Positions 25,150 to 32,591 of a DNA stretch of 34,801 nt are shown piece by piece. The stretch covers positions 1 to 34,801 of the forward strand of contig JALGUJ010000114.1 of NCBI GenBank assembly GCA_029820945.1, given 5' to 3'. Each line of letters begins with the position of its first letter. The first letter of the stretch is position 1. The translations under genes and the position numbers were made by a program. The notes under the pieces were generated by a model. It had not been told where the DNA came from, did no database searches, and saw nothing but the letters and a program-made list of their open reading frames with translations. The DNA comes from Candidatus Zipacnadia bacterium (GTDB taxonomy: Bacteria; Armatimonadota; Zipacnadia; Zipacnadales; UBA5352).

Positions 25150-26481
25150 ATGCCCAGTATCATCACCGAACTGCCCGGCCCACGTTCCAGGGAGATCATC
25201 GAGACCGCGCGCACCTACGAGCCTCGCTCCATGGGCGACCAGGTGCCCGTGGTCTGGGACCACGCGCAGGGCTGCGTCATCTGGGACGTCGATGGCAACG
25301 AGTTCCTCGACTGGTCCAGCGGCGTGCTCGTCGCGAGCGTGGGGCACTGCCATCCTTATTACGTCGAGCAGGTGAAGAGCCAGTGCGACAGGGTCTTCAA
25401 CTGCTATGACTTCGTCAACGAGCCCCGCGCGGAGCTGGCGAAGAAGCTGGTCGAGATCACACCGCCGCACCTCGAGAAGGCCTTCCTGGTCACGACGGGC
25501 AGCGACGCCACCGAAGCGGCGATCCGCATGGCCCGCCGGGCGCACGACGGCTACGAGGTGGTCGGCTTCGACGGGGCCTTCCATGGCCGCACTCTCGGGG
25601 CTGCGGCCGCCGGAGGCATGGGCAGCACCAGGCGCGGCTACGGCCCGCTGACACCCGGTTTCCTGCAGGCGCCCTTCCCCTACGTCTACCGCGCCCCGAT
25701 CTGCAAGGGCAAGTCCGAGGACGAGTGCGCGCAGGCCTGCCTGGAGTACCTCGACTGGGTCGTCGAGCACCAGTCCGAGGGCCGGCTCTGCGCCGTCATC
25801 ACCGAGCCCTACCAGGGCGGCGCCGGCGGCATCGTCCCCCCCAGAGCCTGGATGGAGGGCCTCCAGGAGTGGTGTCGCGAGCGCGACCTGATCTTCATCC
25901 TCGACGAGGTGCAGTCGTCCTTCGGGCGCACCGGCGAGATGTTCTTCATGGATCACTGGGGCCTGGAGCCGGACCTCGTCTGCCTGGGCAAGGGCCTGGG
26001 CAGCGGCGTCCCGTGCTCGGCCGTCGTGGGCACCAGTGAGATCATGGACGCCCTGCCGCCCGGCTCGATGAGCAGCACGAACGGTGGGAACCCCATCTCC
26101 TGCACTGCGGCGTTGGCGGCGATCGAGATCATCGAACGCGAGCGCCTGGTGGAGAACGCCGCCCGCATGGGCGAGTTGTTCGAGCGCCGATTCCTGGAGA
26201 TGCAGGCGGAGGTGCCCCAGCTCGGCCAGGTCCGCGTCACGGGGCTCATGGGCGGCCTCGAGTTCGTCAAAGACCCCGAGACGAAGGAGCCGGCGCCCGA
26301 GCTGGCACGCCAGACCATCTGGGAGGCCTTCCAGCGCGGTCTGATCTGCATCGCGCCCATCGGCCTCTACAACAACGTGGTCCGCGTCGCGCCGCCGCTG
26401 GTCATCACTGAGGAGCAGGCCAACGAGAGCCTGGACATCTTCGAGGAGGCGCTGCACGCCGCCGTCGCGGAGACGGGATAG
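25150..26481 (+). CDS. Class III PLP-dependent aminotransferase
   Basis: The 443-residue protein is a class III (GabT/acetylornithine-type) aminotransferase. The PLP Lys281 lies in DLVCLGKGLGSGVP, the PLP-ring Asp252 in FILDEVQSSFGRTG, and TTGSDATEAAIRMARR, FDGAFHGRTLG and the glycine-rich TEPYQGGAGG segments match the fold. It probably moves amino groups between an omega-amino acid and 2-oxoglutarate or pyruvate. GabT, ornithine and beta-alanine transaminases cannot be separated by eye. It has its own strong promoter at 25026-25054 and a GAAAGGCG ribosome site. Neighbouring genes do not define a pathway. Confidence 0.92.
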   Translation: MPSIITELPGPRSREIIETARTYEPRSMGDQVPVVWDHAQGCVIWDVDGNEFLDWSSGVLVASVGHCHPYYVEQVKSQCDRVFNCYDFVNEPRAELAKKLVEITPPHLEKAFLVTTGSDATEAAIRMARRAHDGYEVVGFDGAFHGRTLGAAAAGGMGSTRRGYGPLTPGFLQAPFPYVYRAPICKGKSEDECAQACLEYLDWVVEHQSEGRLCAVITEPYQGGAGGIVPPRAWMEGLQEWCRERDLIFILDEVQSSFGRTGEMFFMDHWGLEPDLVCLGKGLGSGVPCSAVVGTSEIMDALPPGSMSSTNGGNPISCTAALAAIEIIERERLVENAARMGELFERRFLEMQAEVPQLGQVRVTGLMGGLEFVKDPETKEPAPELARQTIWEAFQRGLICIAPIGLYNNVVRVAPPLVITEEQANESLDIFEEALHAAVAETG

Positions 26482-26811
26482 GCGCCCCTCCCGCGAAGCG
26501 AGGCAATAGCCTGCCGCGGTCGGGGGCCGCGAGGCAGAGCCGCGGGTCGCCTTCTGCGGCGGCGTGGATCGCAGCCCCCATTCTCTTCACCTCTCACGAG
26601 CGATGCAGGCCAAGGGAAAGGCCCCCCGCAATCTGCTCGACGTGCTGTTGGGCCTCGGGCTGGTGGAGCAGGTCGGCGAGCGCAGAGGCAATCGCGTGTA
26701 CTACGCCCCCCGCCTGCTGCAGATGCTGCAGGAGGCGGCGGTGGCCGGAGACAGCACCGACCGCGCAGTTCCTGGTAGGGGGGCCAATCGTCAGAGGGAG
26801 GGCAGATCACC
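26482..26811. other. Gap between aminotransferase and secreted protein
   Basis: This 330-base gap has two parts. The first 120 bases contain imperfect GC-rich palindromes (for example CCGCGG...CCGCG near 26515-26550) and no promoter or gene that stands out. The second part holds the small regulator-like reading frame described separately. A GGAGGG ribosome site at the end belongs to the gene at 26812. Confidence 0.5.
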
Positions 26812-26836
26812 ATGCGTCGAGCGGCGTACATGCTGA
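26603..26836 (+). pseudogene. Possible winged-helix regulator remnant
   Basis: ATG 26603 opens a 77-residue frame whose first 45 residues (APRNLLDVLLGLGLVEQVGE, then RRGNRVYYAPRLLQMLQEAA) look like helix-turn-helix plus wing of a MarR/ArsR- or O-methyltransferase-dimerisation-like domain. The rest is unstructured, and the end overlaps the next gene by 25 bases. No normal N-terminal helices are encoded, so if real it is a decayed or truncated fragment. It could also be a chance frame. No function is assigned. Confidence 0.3.
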
Positions 26837-28947
26837 CGCTGGTCGCCCTGCTGGCCAGCGCGGCCATGGCGCAGGACGGTCGCGTGCGGCTCAATGACAA
26901 CCGGCTCTACGTTGACGGCAAGCCGTTCTTCCCCTACGGCTGCTGGGGCGTGATCGACTCGGTCGAGACCATGCGCAGGCACCACTTCACCTGCGTCTTC
27001 AGCGGCATGGGCGGCACCGAGGAGCTACTCGCGGCGTCCGAGGGCACTGACTTCATGGTCATCACCTACCCCTATGCGCCAAGCTGGGGGCCGAAGCATG
27101 AGGAGCACGTGCTCGCGGTGCGCGACCACCCGAACCTGCTCGCGTGGAACATCGGCGATGACCTCAAGGGCGAGGACGTAGAGAAGGTCCGGCAGGCCTA
27201 CGACTTCATCCGCGCCAACGACCCGCACGAGCGGCCCATCATGCTCGACGTGATCCACGGCTTTGAGGAGTACACCTGGTTCGACGAGATGTTCAACACC
27301 TATGACTACCCGCTCCTCAAGCCCGGGACGATGCTCGACTACATCGACCGCTTCCACCGCGAGCACGCCATCGTCGGCGCGGACAGGTACCTGTGGACCT
27401 GGGTGCAGGCGCACGTGCAGATCTGGTACACGCAGAGGTACCTGGACCCGACGGTCAAGTGGATGCCCTCGCGCTACCCCGACGGCGAGAACCTGCGCAT
27501 GGTCGCGTACTCGGCGCTGGCGGCGGGCTGCCGCGGGCTGCTGTGGTTCCCCTCGCGTTACTTCGCCGAGGAGTATCACGGCGCCGACCGTCTCGCCGAG
27601 GCAGGGCTGCTGGGCTGCGAGCTGGAGGTGATCGGCCCGTGGCTGGCCGAGGGCACGGTCGGCCCGGAGCTGGAGACCTCGGCCGAGGACCTGCACGTCT
27701 GGCCGGTGGACTTCCCCGGTGGGCGGCTGCTGCTGGCGATGGTCATCGACGACAGGACGCAGTATCACGTTGGCGGCGGCGTCGCGACAGACCGCGCGGT
27801 AATCCTGGATCGACCGATCCCGGAGGACGCGGAGTTCTGGGAGCTCACCGCCGGGTGCAGGCCGCGGCCTCCGCGTCTCTGGGGGGGAGGGGGATTGAAC
27901 GAGGCTCGCGATGAGCTGACGCTGCCTATCTTCGACATGACCACGCTGGTACTGATCACTGATGACGAGAGCGTGAAGGAGCAGGCGCGGGACCGGATGC
28001 GGGCCGTGGAGGCCGACGCCGCGCGCTTCGCCACCCAGGCGCTGAGCGCGAAGATCGACAAGGTGCAGCCGGTGCTGGACGTCATCCGCGCGAACCTGCC
28101 CGACCCGGACCCAGCGGGCGCGACCGTCGCCCCGGCGCGTAGCGCCTGCCGGTCGCTCGCCACGCAGACCGAGAACGCCCGCGCGAGGCTGGCGAAGGCG
28201 CGCGACGCGATCGAGAAGGCGTCCTACGCGTCGGCGCGCCGGCAGGCGGACGACGGCCGGCGGATGATACGAAGCGAGGTCCGCAGAGCCTGGGAGACGC
28301 TCAACCGAGATCCCTTCGTGCGCGAGACCAACCTGCTGCCGAACCTCTACCTCGCGGAGCTCTACTACCCGCTGCTGCAGAGTATCGTGAACGCGGAGGG
28401 GAGCGAGAACCTGCTCGCGAACCCGTCCTTCGAGCAGACCGAGGAGGGCACGGTGGTCGGCTGGCAGGGGATGGCCGCCGGGCACGACCAGACCGGCGTG
28501 CGCGGGCTGGTCGAGGAGGCGCGCACCGGCGAGCATGCCCTGCGCTTCATCTCCGAGAGCCCGACGATCTACCAGGGCGAGGAACGCGACTGGGTGACCG
28601 TCAACGCCATCAGCGACCTGATCGAGGTGCGGCAGTGGGACGGTCTCGAGGCGACGGCGTGGGTGCGCATCGACGAGAACCTGCAGAAGACCGAGCGTGG
28701 CGCGGTGCTGCAGATCGCCGGCTATGATGCGGAGGGCGAGGGCCTCTCGAGCTGGCGGGTGACCGATGTCGAGGCCACCCGCGTGGGCGTCACGGATGGG
28801 TGGCTGGAGCTGACCACGCGCATGGTGGTCACGCAGGCGGACGCGGAGCGGGCCGCCGTGCGCCTGGGCATCTGCGGAGTGGGGGAGTGCGTGTTCGACG
28901 ACGTCTCGCTGATCCGGCGGCGGCCGCCTGCCCAGGGTGAGCCGTGA
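26812..28947 (+). CDS. Secreted glycosidase-like protein with C-terminal carbohydrate-binding-like domain
   Basis: The 711-residue protein has a short signal peptide (MRRAAYMLTLVALLASAAMA) and begins with NRLYVDGKPFFPYGCWGV, the entry to a TIM barrel common in GH2/GH5-type and related hydrolases. The strand HPNLLAWNIGDDLKGE carries Asp116-Asp117 where relatives usually have Asp-Glu, so catalysis is uncertain. A coiled, Ala/Arg-rich helical stretch (about residues 390-500) precedes a C-terminal module, from about 530, with NLLANPSFEQTEEGTVVGWQ, as in CBM4/9-type jelly rolls. A GGAGGG ribosome site lies nine bases before the ATG. Its stop overlaps the GTG of the LysE exporter (GTGA), so the two are coupled. 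Confidence 0.65.
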   Translation: MRRAAYMLTLVALLASAAMAQDGRVRLNDNRLYVDGKPFFPYGCWGVIDSVETMRRHHFTCVFSGMGGTEELLAASEGTDFMVITYPYAPSWGPKHEEHVLAVRDHPNLLAWNIGDDLKGEDVEKVRQAYDFIRANDPHERPIMLDVIHGFEEYTWFDEMFNTYDYPLLKPGTMLDYIDRFHREHAIVGADRYLWTWVQAHVQIWYTQRYLDPTVKWMPSRYPDGENLRMVAYSALAAGCRGLLWFPSRYFAEEYHGADRLAEAGLLGCELEVIGPWLAEGTVGPELETSAEDLHVWPVDFPGGRLLLAMVIDDRTQYHVGGGVATDRAVILDRPIPEDAEFWELTAGCRPRPPRLWGGGGLNEARDELTLPIFDMTTLVLITDDESVKEQARDRMRAVEADAARFATQALSAKIDKVQPVLDVIRANLPDPDPAGATVAPARSACRSLATQTENARARLAKARDAIEKASYASARRQADDGRRMIRSEVRRAWETLNRDPFVRETNLLPNLYLAELYYPLLQSIVNAEGSENLLANPSFEQTEEGTVVGWQGMAAGHDQTGVRGLVEEARTGEHALRFISESPTIYQGEERDWVTVNAISDLIEVRQWDGLEATAWVRIDENLQKTERGAVLQIAGYDAEGEGLSSWRVTDVEATRVGVTDGWLELTTRMVVTQADAERAAVRLGICGVGECVFDDVSLIRRRPPAQGEP

Positions 28948-29684
28948 ACGCACACACGCGCCTCGCGCGCATCTTCGGGATCGCCTTCATCACCGGCTTC
29001 TCTGGCGCCATGATGCCCGGACCCATGCTCGTGCTGACGATCGGGCAGACGGGCGCGCACGGGATGGCGGCCGTGTGGGCCATCCTCGGTGGTCACGCGG
29101 CGCTGGAGGTCGTGACCGTGCTGCTGCTGATGGCGGGGCTCAGGCATGTGCTGCAGCGGTCGGCGCTGCGCGGCAGCATCAGCCTGATCGGCGGGGGCTT
29201 CCTGGCCTGGATGGGCGCCGACATGATGCGCGCGGCCGGCGTGGCCTCCCTTGACCTGGCCCGGAGCGCTGAGGGTCTGCCCTGGCTGCAGCTCATTTTC
29301 GCCGGAGCCACGGTCTGCGTCATCAATCCGTACTTCACCCTCTGGTGGGCAACCGTTGGAGGTGGGCAGTTGGCACATGCCGGCCCGCGCAACGCGGTGG
29401 AGTACATCTCCTTCTACGTTGGACATGAGCTTTCGGACATCGTGTGGTATGCTGTCGTCGGATTGATCGTCGTGACGGGCGTGACCTGGCTGTCGCCCAC
29501 CGTCTACTCGTGGCTGATACGTGTCTGTGGTGCCGCGCTCGTCGCGCTCAGCCTCTGGTTCATCTGGACGGGCACACGCCTGATCTGGCAGGGCACCGGC
29601 GGCGACGCCGCCGAGGGGGCGACTGCAGAGACGGCGGCGGAGGGCTGCGCGGGCGCGCCGAGCGCTTACGATAGCAGGGAGTGA
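28944..29684 (+). CDS. LysE/RhtB family exporter
   Basis: The 246-residue membrane protein has the family N-terminal motif GFSGAMMPGPMLVLTIGQT and about six hydrophobic segments (roughly residues 11-32, 42-63, 70-92, 108-130, 155-182 and 188-210), with the loop INPYFTLWWATVGG typical of this superfamily. It probably exports amino acids or their derivatives across the inner membrane. The GTG start overlaps the stop of the upstream secreted protein as GTGA. The ATG of hisG follows seven bases after its stop, so these genes form one unit. Confidence 0.82.
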   Translation: MNAHTRLARIFGIAFITGFSGAMMPGPMLVLTIGQTGAHGMAAVWAILGGHAALEVVTVLLLMAGLRHVLQRSALRGSISLIGGGFLAWMGADMMRAAGVASLDLARSAEGLPWLQLIFAGATVCVINPYFTLWWATVGGGQLAHAGPRNAVEYISFYVGHELSDIVWYAVVGLIVVTGVTWLSPTVYSWLIRVCGAALVALSLWFIWTGTRLIWQGTGGDAAEGATAETAAEGCAGAPSAYDSRE

Positions 29685-29691
29685 CAGACCG

Positions 29692-30576
29692 ATGCCGGAC
29701 AGACAGTTGCGAATCGGGCTGCCGAAGGGCAGCCTTCAGGGCTCCACCATCGAGCTGTTCCGCAAGGCCGGCTTCCCGGTCACCGTGGATGAGCGCGCCT
29801 ACTCGCCCGACCTGGGCGACGATGAGCTGTGGGGCGTGCTGCTGCGCGCCCAGGAGCTGCCGCTCTACATCGAGCACGGTGTGCTCGACTGTGGCTTGAC
29901 CGGGTACGACTGGATCCTGGAGCGTGGAGTCGATCTCCACGAGATCACCGATCTCGTCTACGCCAAGGGCGGCATGCGGCCCTACCGCTGGGTGCTGGCC
30001 GTGCACGAGAGCTCGGACGTCGATCGCTGGGAGGACCTGGCGGGCAAGCGCATAGCCACCGAGCTGGTGGCGGTCACGGAGCGCTACCTCGCCGACCATG
30101 GCGTGGAGGCGCACGTGGAGTTCTCCTGGGGGGCCACGGAGGCCAAGTGCCCCGACCTGGTGGACGCCGTGGTCGAGGGCACCGAGACGGGCAGCACGCT
30201 GCGCGCCAACAACCTGCGCGTCGTCGAGACCCTCTTCGAGTCAAGCACCAGGTTCGTCGCCAACCGGGAGGCCTGGTCCGACCCGTGGAAGCGGCAGAAG
30301 ATGGAGAGCATCGCGCTGCTCCTCAATGCCGCCCTTGAGGCGGAGAACATGGTCGGCTTGAAGATGAACGTTCGTCAGGTGGAGCTCGACGCAGTGATTG
30401 CATGTCTTCCCGCCCTCAAGCATCCCACGGTGTCGCCTCTGACCAACGGGGATGAGGAGTGGGTGGCCGTAGAGACCGTCGTCGATGCCGGCCTGGTCAA
30501 GGATCTCATCCCGGCGCTGAAGGCGGCGGGCGCGCAGGGCATCATTGAGTACCCGCTCAGCAAGGTCGTGGTCTGA
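29692..30576 (+). CDS. hisG: ATP phosphoribosyltransferase, long form
   Basis: HisG catalyses the first step of histidine synthesis, joining ATP and PRPP. The 294-residue protein is the long type that needs no HisZ: a catalytic part (start LRIGLPKGSLQGSTIELF) with the PRPP motif DAVVEGTETGSTL (residues 158-170), then a C-terminal ACT-like regulatory domain (about 220-294, ENMVGLKMNV to GIIEYPLSKVVV) that allows histidine feedback. The rest of the his pathway is not in the window. GGGAG precedes the ATG at a good distance. The gene ends just before a repeat-filled gap. Confidence 0.95.
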   Translation: MPDRQLRIGLPKGSLQGSTIELFRKAGFPVTVDERAYSPDLGDDELWGVLLRAQELPLYIEHGVLDCGLTGYDWILERGVDLHEITDLVYAKGGMRPYRWVLAVHESSDVDRWEDLAGKRIATELVAVTERYLADHGVEAHVEFSWGATEAKCPDLVDAVVEGTETGSTLRANNLRVVETLFESSTRFVANREAWSDPWKRQKMESIALLLNAALEAENMVGLKMNVRQVELDAVIACLPALKHPTVSPLTNGDEEWVAVETVVDAGLVKDLIPALKAAGAQGIIEYPLSKVVV

Positions 30577-30624
30577 CCCGGCGCGATCGGGGAAGGTGTC
30601 GGGCAGGCGCATATGCCATCCGAG

Positions 30625-31036
30625 CGCGCCTTCGGCAGCATCCAGATTGGTGTGGATGACACACGGACGCCCGCGTCCGCACGTCGTTGGTCTGCAGGCG
30701 TTCGCGCCGCAACGGGGTTGGCCTCACCCCCCGTCCCTCCCACTGAGCAGCGGGAGGGACACCCCGCTTTCCCCGGCTCGCTGCGCTCGCGGGCGGGACG
30801 AGGGGGGAGTCGTTTGGCGTGCCGTTTGGAGCGGCGGGCCTCCGTTCCCGCCCGGCCGTTTGCTGTTGTCGTAGGCCGTTCCCGTCGCACGGACGCCCCC
30901 CATCCGCGCGCCGTTGGCCGTAGGAGGGGGCAGGCCTCACCCCCCGTCCCTCGCGCCCAGGAGCGGGATGCGCAGGCACGGGACGTCGCCGCTCGGTGCG
31001 CGCATCCACACGAATCTGGATGCTGCCCGCGCCTTC
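30625..31036. mobile_element. MITE-like element (394 bp) with 25-bp inverted ends and 9-bp target duplication
   Basis: The element occupies 30634-31027. Its left end starts GGCAGCATCCAGATT, and the 25 bases at 30634-30658 are the reverse complement of 31003-31027 at 24 of 25 positions. Directly outside each end lies the same 9-mer, CGCGCCTTC, at 30625-30633 and 31028-31036, the pattern left by target-site duplication. No transposase is encoded, so it would need one supplied in trans. Inside are a 9-bp perfect hairpin (30733-30760), a GGCGGG/CCCGCC hairpin (30833-30852) and a 20-bp direct repeat (30720-30739 and 30933-30952). Confidence 0.75.
30720..30811 (+). repeat. GGCCTCACCCCC-type intergenic repeat (copy B)
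   Basis: Starts GGCCTCACCCCCCGTCCCTC, contains GTCCCTCCC/GGGAGGGAC (30733-30741 with 30752-30760) and ends GGCGGGACGAGGGGGGAG. The reverse complement of 21711-21789 has the same beginning (GGCCTCACCCCC) and a closely similar end (GGCGGGACCAGGGGGAG). A half copy lies at 30933-30952. This indicates a dispersed palindromic repeat family. Confidence 0.65.
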
Positions 31037-31044
31037 GGCGATTC

Positions 31045-31073
31045 TTGACATATGTCCGCGATTGCGATAACGT
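31045..31073 (+). promoter_or_regulatory. Possible promoter with palindrome overlapping the -35
   Basis: TTGACA at 31045-31050 is a perfect -35. Candidate -10 hexamers are TAACGT (31068-31073, 17-base spacing, three matches) or GATAAC (31066-31071, 15-base spacing, four matches). GACATATGTC (31047-31056) is a perfect 10-bp palindrome overlapping the -35, a possible operator. It would serve the zinc-ribbon/TPR gene and lies just outside the MITE-like element. Confidence 0.45.
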
Positions 31074-31151
31074 ACGCTTGGTGTACTGTGTAAGCTTGAT
31101 AGTGAAACCGCCACAAAGCTTCACCGAAGCGTGGTGGATGCGGTGAATGCA

Positions 31152-32591
31152 ATGACGGAGTGCCCGGAATGTGGGGCGAGGAACGCCCGCAGCGCGACCT
31201 TCTGCGTGCGGTGTGGTGCTGAACTGCCCGCGCTCGATGCCCGGCAGTCGCCGGGGGAGGACACCGACCGCCTGACGCCCACGGCCGGTGCCATGCGCGA
31301 GCAGGAGGCGTCCGCCGAGGCAGGCCAGGAGCCGGAGCAGACGGTCGCCGACGCGGTTACCCAGCAGCCCGCCGCGGCGCCCGCGACCGAGAGCGCTCGC
31401 GCGGCCGACCGGCTCCTGCGCGAGGCAACGGACCTGCTCGCCGGCGGAGATGCGAGCACTGCGGCGGCGCGCTGCCGCGAGGCGATCGAGCTGGCCCCCG
31501 ACATGGTGGCCGCCTACTCGCTCCTGGGGATGGCCGAGGAGCAGCGCGGGAACACGGTGGCAGCCGCCGGGGCCTACCGCCGCGTGTTGCAGCTAGACCC
31601 CGAGAGGCGCGTGGAGCGGGAGAAGCTCGAGGCGCTCTACGCGCTGGGAGCGACCTCGCGCCCGGCCGACGTGGACGAGGCCGACGAGCTCCCGATCCTG
31701 CGCTACGCTCCGTGGGGAGCGGCCGTGGGTGCGGCCTTCCTGGTGCTCACGATCCTCACCGCCGTGGGGCTGCGCGTCCACCAGGGCCACCGGGCCGAGC
31801 GCGTGTACGCCGAGCAGATGGCGGCGGCCCAAGAGGCGCTGGACGGCGGCGATTACCGCGCGGCAGCCGACGCATTCGAGATTGCCCTCAACGTGAAGCC
31901 CGGCGACCGGGACGCCGCGCGCGGGCTGAGCTACGCGAAGCGCAAGCTTGGCGCCGGCACGATGCTGTCCGCAGTCGGCTCGGGGGCTGTGGCGAGGCCG
32001 ATGCCGCGCACGGCGCGGGTCGTGCCCTCGCCAGGGCCGAACCCATTCCAGCCGGTCCCCATCGGCGGCACAAGCCCGGACGAGGAGCCGCAGGCCCCGA
32101 CCCGAGCGCGGCGGGCGCCGCGCCCGCCGGTCATCTCAACGGAGCCGGTGGTCGTGGGCGGCCAGCAGCAGGGGACTGCCGGGGAGCCCGCGCCGGAGGC
32201 TCTGCCCTTCAGCCCCCTCGAGACCGGCGAGGAGGAGACCGAGGAGCCCGAGCCCGAGCCGGAGCCGGCCGAGAGGGTGGCCGCGGTCCAGGAGCCCGAG
32301 CGGCGCGGCGAGTTCTCGATCTGGTTCGGCGACGCCGGCCAGGAGAGCCCGGCGGAGGAGCAGCCTCGGCCGACCCCGGGCCACGCCGACCGCGCCGGCG
32401 ACCTTCGGCGACAGGCCGAGCAGGCCCGCGCGCGTGGCGACTGCGAGCGGGCGGCCGAGCTTTACGGCGAGGCCATCGATGCCTACCGCGCCGACAGCGA
32501 GCAGAACCCGGCGAATCGCGACGCCAACGATGCGGCCGTGAGGAGCTGCGAGAGCGCCCGCGACGTCTGTGTCGCCACGGAGGGCCAATGA
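31152..32591 (+). CDS. Zinc-ribbon, single-pass membrane TPR protein
   Basis: The 479-residue protein begins with a zinc ribbon, MTECPECGARNARSATFCVR (Cys4/7/18/21), followed by a low-complexity linker, a pair of TPR-like helices (about residues 83-150), one membrane helix (about 186-206), further TPRs (212-262), a Pro/Glu-rich spacer (about 280-400) and a last TPR-like helix pair (410-470). It is likely a membrane-anchored protein-interaction scaffold. No enzyme motif is seen. ATG 31152 starts exactly at the ribbon. GTG 31131 is an in-frame alternative that adds seven residues. The stop overlaps the ATG of the next gene. Confidence 0.75.
   Translation: MTECPECGARNARSATFCVRCGAELPALDARQSPGEDTDRLTPTAGAMREQEASAEAGQEPEQTVADAVTQQPAAAPATESARAADRLLREATDLLAGGDASTAAARCREAIELAPDMVAAYSLLGMAEEQRGNTVAAAGAYRRVLQLDPERRVEREKLEALYALGATSRPADVDEADELPILRYAPWGAAVGAAFLVLTILTAVGLRVHQGHRAERVYAEQMAAAQEALDGGDYRAAADAFEIALNVKPGDRDAARGLSYAKRKLGAGTMLSAVGSGAVARPMPRTARVVPSPGPNPFQPVPIGGTSPDEEPQAPTRARRAPRPPVISTEPVVVGGQQQGTAGEPAPEALPFSPLETGEEETEEPEPEPEPAERVAAVQEPERRGEFSIWFGDAGQESPAEEQPRPTPGHADRAGDLRRQAEQARARGDCERAAELYGEAIDAYRADSEQNPANRDANDAAVRSCESARDVCVATEGQ

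Larger units (their letters stand above)
30577..31151. other. Repeat-rich gap between hisG and the zinc-ribbon gene
   Basis: The 575-base gap holds a complete inverted-repeat element (30634-31027) flanked by 9-bp direct repeats, several hairpins within it, and a possible promoter after it. Long reading frames cross the gap in several frames on both strands, but they run through the inverted and direct repeats and show no protein motif. They are therefore not taken as genes. Confidence 0.7.

Noticed and set aside
29419..29453. Possible internal promoter for hisG with an extended -10 (TGGTATGCT)
   Set aside because: The nearest -35-like TTGGAC is 23 bases away and the site lies inside the exporter gene, so support is weak.
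30613..31146. Long open frame of 177 codons crossing the hisG-downstream gap, with long frames on the opposite strand as well
   Set aside because: It runs through the inverted repeats and direct repeats of the MITE-like element, and all frames stay open because of GC content. No protein motif is seen.
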